From Agromyces sp. (GTDB lineage: Bacteria > Actinomycetota > Actinomycetes > Actinomycetales > Microbacteriaceae): a DNA stretch of 39,321 bases. The stretch lies in NCBI GenBank assembly GCA_031178045.1, contig JAPSJT010000004.1, forward strand, positions 1 to 39,321, read 5' to 3'. This document shows positions 27,393 to 37,577 of the stretch, one piece after another; positions within the stretch are counted from its first letter, which is position 1, and every line of letters begins with the position of its first letter. The position numbers and the translations under genes are program-made. Below the pieces are notes generated by a model. That model searched no databases, was not told the DNA's origin, and was given only the letters and a program-made list of their open reading frames with translations.

Positions 27393-28709
27393 GTGGCTGG
27401 ACTGCGGGCAGATCGGCGGCGGCGGGGCATCCCGGTCGTCGCCGTGATCGCCGCGCTCGCCGTGGGCCTCTCCGGATGCTTCAGCGGCACCATCGACCCC
27501 GCTGAAGAGTTCGAACCCGTCGACGCCGCGTTCGCCGGCGAGCTTCCGGGCCAGCTCGACGCACTGCTCGAGCAGGCGGTGCAGCTCAGCGGATCGAGCG
27601 GAGGTGTCGCCGGAGTGTGGGCCCCGTGGGCGGGGGAGTGGACCGGGGCGTCCGGCACCGTCGGCTTCGGCGAGAAGGCCGAGCCGGCGAACGCCGGGGC
27701 CGCCTTCCACATGACGACGCTCACGACCGAGATCACGTGCACGATCCTGCTGCGGCTCGTCGACGACGGCACCGTGAAGCTCGACGACCCGGTCGAGCGC
27801 TACGTCGATCGCATCCCCACCCTCGAGGGCATCACCCTCGAGCAGCTCTGCCGCCACACCTCCGGGCTCGCCGACTACTACCCCGTGCTGCGCAGCCACT
27901 TCGTGGCGAACCCCGAGCGGAACTGGCCCGCCGTCGAACTGCTCTCCAACGGCCTCGCGCTCACCCGGGTCGGCCCTCCCGGTGAGCAGGTGCGCGAGTC
28001 GCGCACCGGCATCCTGCTGCTCGGGCTCGCGCTCGAACGTCGCACCGGCCGCTCCTGGGCGGACCTCGCGCAGCAGTACGTCTTCGCGCCGCTGGGCATC
28101 GAGGACACGCGGATGCCGCAGCCGGGCGACACGACGCACGAGGGCGTGCTCGGCGCGTACTCGGCCGCGATCGCACCGAACGGCACGATCGACTGCGCGG
28201 TGCTGCTCGATGACTCCGCACAGTCGAGCACGATGGGCGGAGCCGCAGCCGGGGCCGTCTCGACCCTCGACGACACCCGTCGCCTGAGCCAGGCGTTCGC
28301 GACCGGCGCGCTGCTCAGCGAACGCAGCGAGCGCGAGCAGTGGACGGCCCTCCCGCTCGGCGGGTCCGCACCGACCTGGCAGACGATGGCGCTCGGCGCG
28401 ATGCAGTACGGTCCCCTGCGCGGATCGGCCGGTGAGTCGACCGGTGCGTTGACCGCAGCGTTCACCGACCCCGAGAGCGGACTCACGGTCGTGGTCGCGC
28501 TCAACAACTCGACCTCGGGGGCCGACTTCGTGCGAGAGGTGGCGTTCGCGCTCGCGTCGCTGGGCTCGAAGGCGGCGCCGGCCGCCGATCGCGAGCTGCC
28601 GCTCGTCGAGCTGCCCTGGTCGTTCGAGCAGGCGACGGCGAAGATGGCCGAACTCGCGAAGTGCCCGCGCACGGAGGAGTCGGCGCCCCAGCCCGTGCAA
28701 GCGGGCTGA
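27393..28709 (+). CDS. Serine hydrolase/beta-lactamase-family (class C-like) lipoprotein
   Basis: Lipobox GLSGCFSG; LEQLCRHTSGLADYYP and class-C-like fold regions. Confidence 0.8.
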   Translation: MAGLRADRRRRGIPVVAVIAALAVGLSGCFSGTIDPAEEFEPVDAAFAGELPGQLDALLEQAVQLSGSSGGVAGVWAPWAGEWTGASGTVGFGEKAEPANAGAAFHMTTLTTEITCTILLRLVDDGTVKLDDPVERYVDRIPTLEGITLEQLCRHTSGLADYYPVLRSHFVANPERNWPAVELLSNGLALTRVGPPGEQVRESRTGILLLGLALERRTGRSWADLAQQYVFAPLGIEDTRMPQPGDTTHEGVLGAYSAAIAPNGTIDCAVLLDDSAQSSTMGGAAAGAVSTLDDTRRLSQAFATGALLSERSEREQWTALPLGGSAPTWQTMALGAMQYGPLRGSAGESTGALTAAFTDPESGLTVVVALNNSTSGADFVREVAFALASLGSKAAPAADRELPLVELPWSFEQATAKMAELAKCPRTEESAPQPVQAG

Positions 28710-28734
28710 TCCCTTCGCCATTCGGTGACGTCGG

Positions 28735-29492
28735 TCAGCCGCGGTCCGCGCGCGGAACCCGCAGCCCTTGCATCCCTCCGTCGACGGCGAGGGAGACGCC
28801 GGTCGTCGAACCCGCGCTCGGACTCGCGAGGTACGCGACCGCCGAAGCCACCTCGTCCGCGCTCACCAGGCGGCCGTGCGGCTGGCGGGCCTCGAGGGCA
28901 GCGCGTTCCAGCTCGGGATCCTGAGCCGAGGCCAGCAACCGGCCGATCCATGGGGTGTCGGCGGTGCCCGGACAGACGGCGTTGACCCGGATCCCCTCCC
29001 GGAGGTGATCCGCCGCCATCTGCAACGTGAGCGAGAGCACCGCACCCTTGCTCGCACCGTACAGTGCGCGCGACGGAAGACCGGCGGTGGCCGCGATCGA
29101 GGCCATGTTGACGATCGCCCCAGCGGGCGACTCGCGCAGCCACGGCAGGGAGGCCCGTGTGACCCGAACGAGGCCGAGCACGTTCACGTCGAAGACCCGA
29201 TGCCATTCGTCGTCCGTGTTGTCGGCGACCGTCCCCTGTGCTCCGATCCCGGCGTTGTTCACGACGATGTCGATGCGTCCGAACCGCTCGACGACCGCGG
29301 CGACGCCGGCTCGCACGGTGTCGTCGTCGGAGACGTCGACGCGCGCGGTGAAGTGATCCGGGGCGGCCGCCGCGATGTCGAGATCGAACACGGCGACCGA
29401 GGCCCCGTCGTCGGCGAGCCGTCGCGCGATGGCGGCGCCGATGCCGGAGGCGCCGCCGGTGACGATGGCGACGAGCCCGTCGAACTCCCCGG

Positions 29493-29496
<4 letters not shown>
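28735..29496 (-). CDS. SDR family oxidoreductase (candidate 2-keto-3-deoxy-L-fuconate dehydrogenase)
   Basis: IVTGGASGIGAAIARRLADDG; NNAGIGAQG; YGASKGA; linked to FAH hydrolase and fuconate dehydratase. Confidence 0.88.
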
Positions 29497-30383
<887 letters not shown>

Positions 30384-30431
30384 ATGAGGTTTCGGTCGAA
30401 CGATAGCCGAGAATCGGGGAGTAGGTTGAAC

Positions 30432-30461
30432 TTGACCGCCTAAACATCTGATCTCTATAGT
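30432..30461 (+). promoter_or_regulatory. Predicted promoter of fuconate-dehydratase operon, with candidate operator AAACATCTGAT in the spacer (30442-30452)
   Basis: TTGACC (30432-30437) - 18 bp - TATAGT (30456-30461). Confidence 0.55.
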
Positions 30462-30484
30462 CGTGCAGAGCCTCAGGAGGACCG

Positions 30485-31795
30485 ATGAGTCGCATCACCA
30501 GCATCGAAACCGTCGACGTCCGGTTCCCGACATCGCTCGAGCTCGACGGCTCGGACGCGATGAATCCCGACCCCGACTACTCGGCGGCGTACGTCATCGT
30601 GCGCACCGATGCATCCGACCGGCTATCGGGGCACGCCTCCGCGTTCACGATCGGTCGGGGCAACGAGGTCGAGGTGGCCGCCATCCGGTCGGTCGCCGAC
30701 CTCCTCGTCGACCGCGACGTCGACTCGCTGCTCGGTGACATGGGCGCGACCTGGCGGCTGCTCGTGCACGACTCGCAGCTGCGATGGCTCGGGCCCGAGA
30801 AGGGCATCATGCATATGGCGATCGGCGCGGTGGTGAACGCGCTGTGGGACCTCAGGGCCAAACGTGCCGGGCTGCCGCTCTGGCAGTTGCTCTCGCGCAT
30901 GTCGCCCGAGGAGCTCGTCTCGCTCGTGGACTTCCGCTACCTCACCGATGCCATCACCCCGGCGGATGCACTCGCCATCCTGCGCACGGCCGAGCCCGGT
31001 CGCGCTCGCCGTGAGGCCGAGCTGGTCGACGCCGGATACCCGGCCTACACGACCACGCCGGGCTGGCTCGGCTACTCCGACGAGAAGCTCGCGCGGCTCT
31101 GCCGGGAGGCGGTCGCCGACGGGTTCGGTCAGATCAAGCTCAAGGTCGGCGCCTCGCTCGACGACGACATCCGCCGCCTTCGCATCGCCCGTGCGTCCGT
31201 CGGCGATGGCTTCCCGATCGCGATCGATGCGAACCAGCGGTGGGATGTCCCGGAGGCGATCGAGTGGATCCGGGCGCTCGCGGAGTTCGACGTGCACTGG
31301 GTCGAGGAGCCGACGAGCCCCGACGACGTGCTCGGGCACGCCGCGATCGCACGCGCCATCGCGCCGATTCCCGTCGCGACCGGCGAGCATGCGCACAACC
31401 GCGTCATGTTCAAGCAGCTGCTGCAGGCCCGCGCGATCCGTGTCATGCAGATCGACGCCGCGCGCGTCGCCGGCGTGAACGAGAACGTGGCGAACCTCCT
31501 GCTGGCCGCGAAGTTCGGCGTGCCGGTGTGCCCCCACGCCGGCGGCGTCGGGCTCTGCGAAGCCGTGCAGCACCTCTCGATGTTCGACTACGTCGCCGTC
31601 TCGGGCACGTGGCAGGATCGGGTCATCGAGTACGTCGACCATCTCCACGAGCACTTCACGACACCCGTCGTCATCGAACGTGGTCGCTACCGCGCGCCGC
31701 TCGCGCCGGGCGCCGGCACGGAGATGCTGCCCGAGTCGATCGCCGCCCACGCCTGGACCGGCCGGCATGAGCTCGCCGAGGTCGCGGTCGCATGA
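30485..31795 (+). CDS. L-fuconate dehydratase (enolase superfamily)
   Basis: [95 protein letters not shown]. Confidence 0.94.
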   Translation: MSRITSIETVDVRFPTSLELDGSDAMNPDPDYSAAYVIVRTDASDRLSGHASAFTIGRGNEVEVAAIRSVADLLVDRDVDSLLGDMGATWRLLVHDSQLRWLGPEKGIMHMAIGAVVNALWDLRAKRAGLPLWQLLSRMSPEELVSLVDFRYLTDAITPADALAILRTAEPGRARREAELVDAGYPAYTTTPGWLGYSDEKLARLCREAVADGFGQIKLKVGASLDDDIRRLRIARASVGDGFPIAIDANQRWDVPEAIEWIRALAEFDVHWVEEPTSPDDVLGHAAIARAIAPIPVATGEHAHNRVMFKQLLQARAIRVMQIDAARVAGVNENVANLLLAAKFGVPVCPHAGGVGLCEAVQHLSMFDYVAVSGTWQDRVIEYVDHLHEHFTTPVVIERGRYRAPLAPGAGTEMLPESIAAHAWTGRHELAEVAVA

Positions 31796-32766
31796 GCGCC
31801 GCGAGCAGGTCTGCCGTGGCGGATCGGCTCGGTCCGCTGGGGTTCGGCGCCGCGCCGATCGGCAACCTCGCGCGCCCGGTGTCCGACGACGACGCGTTCG
31901 CGGCCCTCAGCGCCGCGTGGGAGGCCGGCATCCGGTACTTCGACACCGCACCGCACTACGGGCTCGGACTCTCCGAACGCCGCCTCGGCGAGTTCCTCCG
32001 CACGAAGCCGCGCGACGAGTTCGTCGTCTCGACGAAGGTGGGCCGGCTCCTCGATCCGAATCCGTCGTACACCGGTGGCGACGACCTGGCGCAGGGGTTC
32101 GCGGTGCCAGACCGGTGGGTGCGCCGGTTCGAGCCGAGCGAGGGCGGCATCCGCCGGAGCCTCGACGACTCGCTCGAGCGGATGGGTCTCGACCGCATCG
32201 ACGTGCTCTACCTCCACGATCCCGACGCCTACGACCTCGATCGCGGGCTGGCGCAGGGCCTCCCGGCCCTCGAGCGGCTTCGCGAGGAGGGAGCGGTCGG
32301 TGCGGTGGGCATCGGCACCAACTCGGCGGATGCCGCGGTGCGGGCGGTGCGCGAAGGCGAGCTGGACCTCGTGATGATCGCCGGCCGCTACACGCTCCTC
32401 GAGCAGCCCGCCGCCGATGAGCTGTTGCCGCTCTGCCAGGGGCGCGGGGTGGGCGTGGTCGCCGCCGCGCCGTTCAATTCCGGACTGCTCGCCCGCGACG
32501 AACCGTCGGCGGACTCGAGTTACGACTACGGCCCCGTTCCAGCCGGAATCCTCGAGCGAGCGCGGACGCTCGCCGCCGCGTGCCGCGCCCTCGGGGCAGC
32601 GCTGCCGACCGCCGCGCTGCAGTTCCCGTTGCGGCACCCGGCAGTACGCTCGGTCGTGGCCGGCAGTGCCCGGGCCGAGGCCGTCCGGCAGAACGCCGAG
32701 CGCATGTCGCGGTCGCTGCCCGACGCATTCTGGCGGAACCTCGCGGCGTGGGGATTCCCGTCGTGA
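31792..32766 (+). CDS. Aldo/keto reductase (candidate L-fucose dehydrogenase)
   Basis: [61 protein letters not shown]. Confidence 0.92.
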   Translation: MSAASRSAVADRLGPLGFGAAPIGNLARPVSDDDAFAALSAAWEAGIRYFDTAPHYGLGLSERRLGEFLRTKPRDEFVVSTKVGRLLDPNPSYTGGDDLAQGFAVPDRWVRRFEPSEGGIRRSLDDSLERMGLDRIDVLYLHDPDAYDLDRGLAQGLPALERLREEGAVGAVGIGTNSADAAVRAVREGELDLVMIAGRYTLLEQPAADELLPLCQGRGVGVVAAAPFNSGLLARDEPSADSSYDYGPVPAGILERARTLAAACRALGAALPTAALQFPLRHPAVRSVVAGSARAEAVRQNAERMSRSLPDAFWRNLAAWGFPS

Positions 32767-33629
32767 GCGCGCCAGCGCGCGAGACCGCTGACTCGGCGCC
32801 GACCCTCGACGCGCACCTCCACCTGTGGCGGGCGAGCACGGGCGGCTACGCGTGGCTGCGCCCCGAGCAGCACGGCCCGCTCGTCGACGACTTCACGCCC
32901 GAGCAGGCGCGCGCGGAACTCGACGCCGCCGGCATCGAGCAGGCGATCCTCGTGCAGGCCGCCGACAGTTGCGCCGACACCCGGTTCATGCTCGAAGTGG
33001 CCGCCGCCGAGGCCTGGGTGGTCGGCGTCGTCGGCTGGGTGCCGCTCGACGAGCCCGCCGCAGCCGTCCGCGCGCTCGACGAGTGGCAGCGGCATCCGGC
33101 GTTCTGCGGCGTCCGTCATCTCATCCACGTCGACCCGCGCGACGAGTTCCTCGAGCTTTCCCCCGTGCGCGAGTCGCTCGCCGAGCTCGCCCGACGCGGC
33201 ATCCCGATCGACGTGCCCGATGCGTGGCCGCGCCATCTCGGCCGCACCGTCGAACTCGCCGAACAGCTGCCAGAGCTCGTCGTCGTGATCGACCATCTCG
33301 GGAAGCCGCCACTCACGGGTGCCGGCTGGGACGAATGGCTCGCGCTCATCCGACGAGCGTCCCGCTCGCCGAACGTCGTCGTGAAGGTCTCGGGCCTCCA
33401 CGTGCCCGGGATCCCGTTCGACGCCACGACCGTGCGCCCGCTCTGGGAGGTCGCGCTCGAGGCGTTCGGCCCGGCCCGGATGATGTACGGCGGCGACTGG
33501 CCCATGACCCTGCCGTCCGGTGGTTACCCTGTGACCTGGCGGGTGATGCGCGAGCTCATCGACGAGCTCGCGCCGGCAGAGGCGGCCGCGGTGCTCGGCG
33601 ACACCGCGCGCCGAGTGTATCGACGCTGA
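32763..33629 (+). CDS. Amidohydrolase-2 family protein (candidate L-fucono-1,5-lactonase)
   Basis: LDAHLHLWRAST (HxH), GVRHLIH, VVIDHLGKPP, MYGGDWPMT. Confidence 0.9.
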   Translation: MSAPARETADSAPTLDAHLHLWRASTGGYAWLRPEQHGPLVDDFTPEQARAELDAAGIEQAILVQAADSCADTRFMLEVAAAEAWVVGVVGWVPLDEPAAAVRALDEWQRHPAFCGVRHLIHVDPRDEFLELSPVRESLAELARRGIPIDVPDAWPRHLGRTVELAEQLPELVVVIDHLGKPPLTGAGWDEWLALIRRASRSPNVVVKVSGLHVPGIPFDATTVRPLWEVALEAFGPARMMYGGDWPMTLPSGGYPVTWRVMRELIDELAPAEAAAVLGDTARRVYRR

Positions 33630-33662
33630 GAGCGGCGCTCAGCGCCGAGAAGGACGTGACGG

Positions 33663-34088
33663 ATGCTGCAGAACATCGATCCGCTGCTCACCGGGGAGCT
33701 CCTTCGGGAACTCGATCACATGGGACACGGCGATACCCTCGTCGTCGCCGACGCGAACTTCCCCGCGCACCGGCTCGGGGCAACGGTGATCGAGGCGCCG
33801 GGCGTCTCCGCGCCGCGTATGCTCGCGGCCATCGCCACGGTGTTCCCCTTCGACGCCTACGACGGGCCGGCGATGCTGCTGATGTCGACGACAGGCGATC
33901 CCCGGCACGATGCGGAGGAGTTGCCTGAGGTGCAGCGGGAGCTCATTGGGGTCGCCGGGCTCGACCACGACGCGCTCGAGCGGTTCGCGTTCTACGAGGC
34001 CGCGGCATCCGCTCGGCTCGTCGTGCGCACGGGTGAGCGGCGGCCATACGGCAACGCGTTGCTCCGCAAGGGCGTGGTCGCGGACTGA
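33663..34088 (+). CDS. fucU: RbsD/FucU family sugar mutarotase
   Basis: MLQNIDPLLTGELLRELDHMGHGDTLVVADANFPAH. Confidence 0.92.
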   Translation: MLQNIDPLLTGELLRELDHMGHGDTLVVADANFPAHRLGATVIEAPGVSAPRMLAAIATVFPFDAYDGPAMLLMSTTGDPRHDAEELPEVQRELIGVAGLDHDALERFAFYEAAASARLVVRTGERRPYGNALLRKGVVAD

Positions 34089-34098
34089 TCCGGCTCGC

Positions 34099-34770
34099 TC
34101 AGAGCGCGCCGCGCAACCACCGCTCGACTCCCGAGATGTGCGCCACCGAAAGGGCGTGCACGAGCTCGGCATCGCCGTCGTCGAGTGCCGCCAGGATCTG
34201 GCCGTGCTCGGTCAGCGTGCTGTCGACCGCGCCCTGCTGCGTCATGCCCCGCCAGATGCGGGCGCGCACGGTGTGGCTCGAGAGCGAGTCGAGCAGGCCC
34301 GAGAGGTAGCCGTTGCCGGCGGCCTCCGTGATCCGTCGGTGGAACAGCAGGTCGTGCTCGACGAGATCCTCGACCGACGTGGCCGCGTCGACGCGCTCGA
34401 GCCCCTCGCGCAGCTCGCGCACGGTGTCGATGTCGATGCGGTGGGCCGCGAGCGCGGCTGCCGCGGGCTCCAGGATGCGCCGCACCGCGAAGATCTCGAG
34501 GATGGACGTGTCGTCGTGCAGGTCGATCATGAAGGACATGGCCTCGAGCAGGAGTCGAGGCTCGAGACTCGTCACGTACGTGCCGTCCCCGCGCCGCACG
34601 TCGAGCACCCGAATCACCTCGAGTGCCTTGACCGCCTCGCGCAGCGAGCTCCGGCCGACGCCGAGCGCCTCGCTGAGTTCGGGCTCGGGCGGAAGCCGGT
34701 CGCCGGGCTTCAACTCGCCCGACGTGATCATGCGCTTGATGCGCAGGATCGTCTCATCGGTCACGGCCAT
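34099..34770 (-). CDS. FadR/GntR family transcriptional regulator (FCD domain)
   Basis: N-terminal wHTH GELKPGDRLPPEPELSEALGVGRSSLREAVKALEVIRVLDVRRGDGTYV; C-terminal EHDLLFHRRITEAAGN. Confidence 0.93.
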   Translation of the reverse strand: MAVTDETILRIKRMITSGELKPGDRLPPEPELSEALGVGRSSLREAVKALEVIRVLDVRRGDGTYVTSLEPRLLLEAMSFMIDLHDDTSILEIFAVRRILEPAAAALAAHRIDIDTVRELREGLERVDAATSVEDLVEHDLLFHRRITEAAGNGYLSGLLDSLSSHTVRARIWRGMTQQGAVDSTLTEHGQILAALDDGDAELVHALSVAHISGVERWLRGAL

Positions 34771-34949
34771 GGCGTCATCCTAGGGCGCGCGACCTCGGGG
34801 AACGCTCGGCCTCGACCGTCGCATGATCGATCGGGCCCGGGCTCATGGCCATCGAGGGCGAGCTGGCCCAATGCTGGTCTGCAACACCAAGCAAATTCAT
34901 CGGATGTTTCCCTTCCCTGAGTGCCATGAATCGTGTTAACTAGGCGACT

Positions 34950-37577
34950 ATGACCTCATCTCACGCAATGACGCGGCGAACCTTCGGCAAACTCATGGGG
35001 TTCACTGCGACCGCCCTGCTCCCCGTCGCGCAGCCCCTCTCGGCGGCGGCGGCATCCGACGCGGCTCCGGCCGTGACCGAGACCGCCACTGAGATCATCG
35101 TGGACAATGGGGTCATCCGACTCACCGTGAACAAGTCCAATGGTCGGATGACTTCGCTCGTCTATGACGGCGTGAACATGGTGGGCCGCGGCAACTACGA
35201 CATGAACACCGTTCGAGAGGGTTCGAGCCTGCCGCTCCCCCCGGCGGCCAACGGCGTGACGGTCCGACGTGAGCAGGACTTCGTCGACATCGCCTTCCGG
35301 CACAGCCCCTCGGGCGACATGCCCTGCTGGCTGATACGTCACCACATCGTCCGCACCGGCGAGGCCGGTGTGCACCTCGCATACAGCTACGACCACCCGG
35401 CGGAGCTGCACGGGTTCCGTATCGACCAGCACCGGTACGTCTTCTACACCGCGGGCGACACCTTCACCCACGCCTCGGTGCCCGACGACGTCATCGGAAC
35501 CCCGTGGCGAGAGGCGGCGGCGCAGATGCCGACGGCTGACGAACTGTCACGGGCGCCCATGGTGATGGACGCGACCTACGACCTGGAGGGGACCGGGTCG
35601 TCGTATCCCCGCCGCCACTACACGAAGTACGACTGGGCCGTCTACATGAAGGACCACAGTCTGCACGGGCTCTACGGGAACGGCTACGGGATGTGGGCTG
35701 CACTCCCGAGTCTCGAGGCGTTCACGGGCGGTCCGGTGCGGCAGGATCTGATCCTGCACCAGACCAGCGGCGGACCGGTCCTACTCGTCGAGCCGCACGC
35801 GACTCACTATGGCGCGCCGCCGGTGCGCGTCGAGGCGGGCCGAGCATGGCAGAAGACGTACGGCCCGTATTTCGTCTACCTCAACAAGGGCGACGACCCG
35901 CGGGCGATGCGACGGGACGCGGCACGGCAGGCCCGATTCGCCGCACACGCCGAGTTCTACGACCGCCTCGCCGTGGAAGGCTGGGGTCCCACCGCGGAAC
36001 GGTCTCGGGTGCACGGGAAGGCGCAGATCCCAGGCGTGTCGAACCTGACGGGCGCTGTCGCGGTGCTGTCCGACAACCGAGTCGAGATGCAACGCACCGT
36101 ACTCGGGTACAACTACTGGACCGACATCGAGGAGGGCGGCCAGTTCGTCCTCGACAACGTCAGGCCGGGCACGTACCGGCTCACCATCTACGGCGATGGG
36201 ATCTGGGGTGAGTACGTGATCGACGACGTCGAGGTCGGCGCCGGCCAGGACGTCCAACTCGGCCGCATGGTCTGGACGCCCGAAAGCAACGGGCACCCCG
36301 TGTTCCAGATCGGTTCGCCCAACAAGACTTCGGTCGAGTATCGCAACGGGAAGGACTTCCGGCAGTACGGCCTGTACACGAGGTTCCACGAGGACTTCCC
36401 GGATGGAGTGACCTACATCGTGGGGCAGAGCACCGAGGCCGCCTGGAACTACATCCAATATCAGCGTGCGTACCTCATCGAAGCGCCTGAGGGCACGGTG
36501 GTACCGGAGAACGCCGAGGGCATCCGGCTCTTCGATTTCGGCAGCGCCAACAGTCCCGTCGCCCAGGGCTACGAGCGCGTGGCCCAGAACACGCTCTACG
36601 GCTTCGCGAACGGGTTCGGCCTCGACCGTGTCGTCGCCTCCCGGGATCGCGAGCAGGACGGCGATCTCCAACGCGATTTCATCGTCGGATCGGGGTACAC
36701 GTTCTCCGTGGACCTGCCGAACGGCGACTACGAGGTCACCGTGATCTCCGGCGACGCGATCGCCGCCAACAAGTCCCGGGTCTCGTTCAACGGGGGCGAG
36801 TTCGTCGAGCTCACCTCCGGTACGGGGCAGTATGCCGTGCACACCGCGCGGGTGAGCGTCGACGCGGGCCGGCTCGATGTGTCGGCGGGCGGGGACGGCC
36901 GGATCAACGCAATCGAGGTCGTGTCAGCCGACGCGGCGTTACCGGTGCTGCAGAGTCTCAGCGTCGACGGAGCGGATCTGGTGCCCGGCTTCAGCGCATT
37001 CCGCTCCGACTTCGCGGCCGACTTCCGACACGATCAGGAGTCGGTGACCGTGCACGCCGTCGGCCGTGGCGGCGCCATCGCCACGATCGACGGGCAGGTG
37101 GTGCCGGAGGCAGGTCTCGCGGTGCCACTCGATGGGCGGCACAGCGTGATCGAGATCCAGGTGACGGAGGACGGCGGCTCGGTGCCGACGATCTACCGGA
37201 TCCACGCCACCCGGCAGGAACGCCCGTGGCAGGTCCTGTTCGATCTCGATGCGGTTCCGGCGCCGGGAGCCCAAGCCACCCTCTCGATCTGGCTCGCGGC
37301 CTGGTCGATGGGATCGGCGCTCCCGGTGCCGCCGGAGGAGAGCAATCTCACCGTCACCGTCAACGGCGAGTCGTTCGTCTGGACCTTCCAGCCCGACGAC
37401 GCCCGCGGAGCCACCTACCGAAGCGGATGCGGCGGCCGGACGTACCGCAACGAGTTCGTCTTCGATGCCGCACTGCTGAAGCCGGTGGGCAATGAGATCT
37501 CGCTCCAGATCAACGCGGGAGCCGAGCACCTCTGGAACGAGGCGGCCTACGACGCAGTGCGATTGGAGATCCGCTGA
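34950..37577 (+). CDS. Tat-exported polysaccharide lyase family 4-type rhamnogalacturonan lyase with C-terminal accessory beta domains
   Basis: TRRTFGKLMGFTATALLPVAQPLSAAAA signal; VDNGVIRLTVNKSNGRMTSLVYDGVNMVG; KYDWAVYMKDHSLHGLYGNGYGMWAALPS; carboxypeptidase-like DNVRPGTYRLTIYGDGIWGEY; CBM-like C-terminus. Confidence 0.85.
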   Translation: MTSSHAMTRRTFGKLMGFTATALLPVAQPLSAAAASDAAPAVTETATEIIVDNGVIRLTVNKSNGRMTSLVYDGVNMVGRGNYDMNTVREGSSLPLPPAANGVTVRREQDFVDIAFRHSPSGDMPCWLIRHHIVRTGEAGVHLAYSYDHPAELHGFRIDQHRYVFYTAGDTFTHASVPDDVIGTPWREAAAQMPTADELSRAPMVMDATYDLEGTGSSYPRRHYTKYDWAVYMKDHSLHGLYGNGYGMWAALPSLEAFTGGPVRQDLILHQTSGGPVLLVEPHATHYGAPPVRVEAGRAWQKTYGPYFVYLNKGDDPRAMRRDAARQARFAAHAEFYDRLAVEGWGPTAERSRVHGKAQIPGVSNLTGAVAVLSDNRVEMQRTVLGYNYWTDIEEGGQFVLDNVRPGTYRLTIYGDGIWGEYVIDDVEVGAGQDVQLGRMVWTPESNGHPVFQIGSPNKTSVEYRNGKDFRQYGLYTRFHEDFPDGVTYIVGQSTEAAWNYIQYQRAYLIEAPEGTVVPENAEGIRLFDFGSANSPVAQGYERVAQNTLYGFANGFGLDRVVASRDREQDGDLQRDFIVGSGYTFSVDLPNGDYEVTVISGDAIAANKSRVSFNGGEFVELTSGTGQYAVHTARVSVDAGRLDVSAGGDGRINAIEVVSADAALPVLQSLSVDGADLVPGFSAFRSDFAADFRHDQESVTVHAVGRGGAIATIDGQVVPEAGLAVPLDGRHSVIEIQVTEDGGSVPTIYRIHATRQERPWQVLFDLDAVPAPGAQATLSIWLAAWSMGSALPVPPEESNLTVTVNGESFVWTFQPDDARGATYRSGCGGRTYRNEFVFDAALLKPVGNEISLQINAGAEHLWNEAAYDAVRLEIR

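Noticed and set aside
34875-34889. TGGT-N7-ACCA as FadR-type operator upstream of the lyase
   Set aside because: Spacing larger than typical FadR-family sites and no match in the fuconate promoter; kept only as a weak alternative
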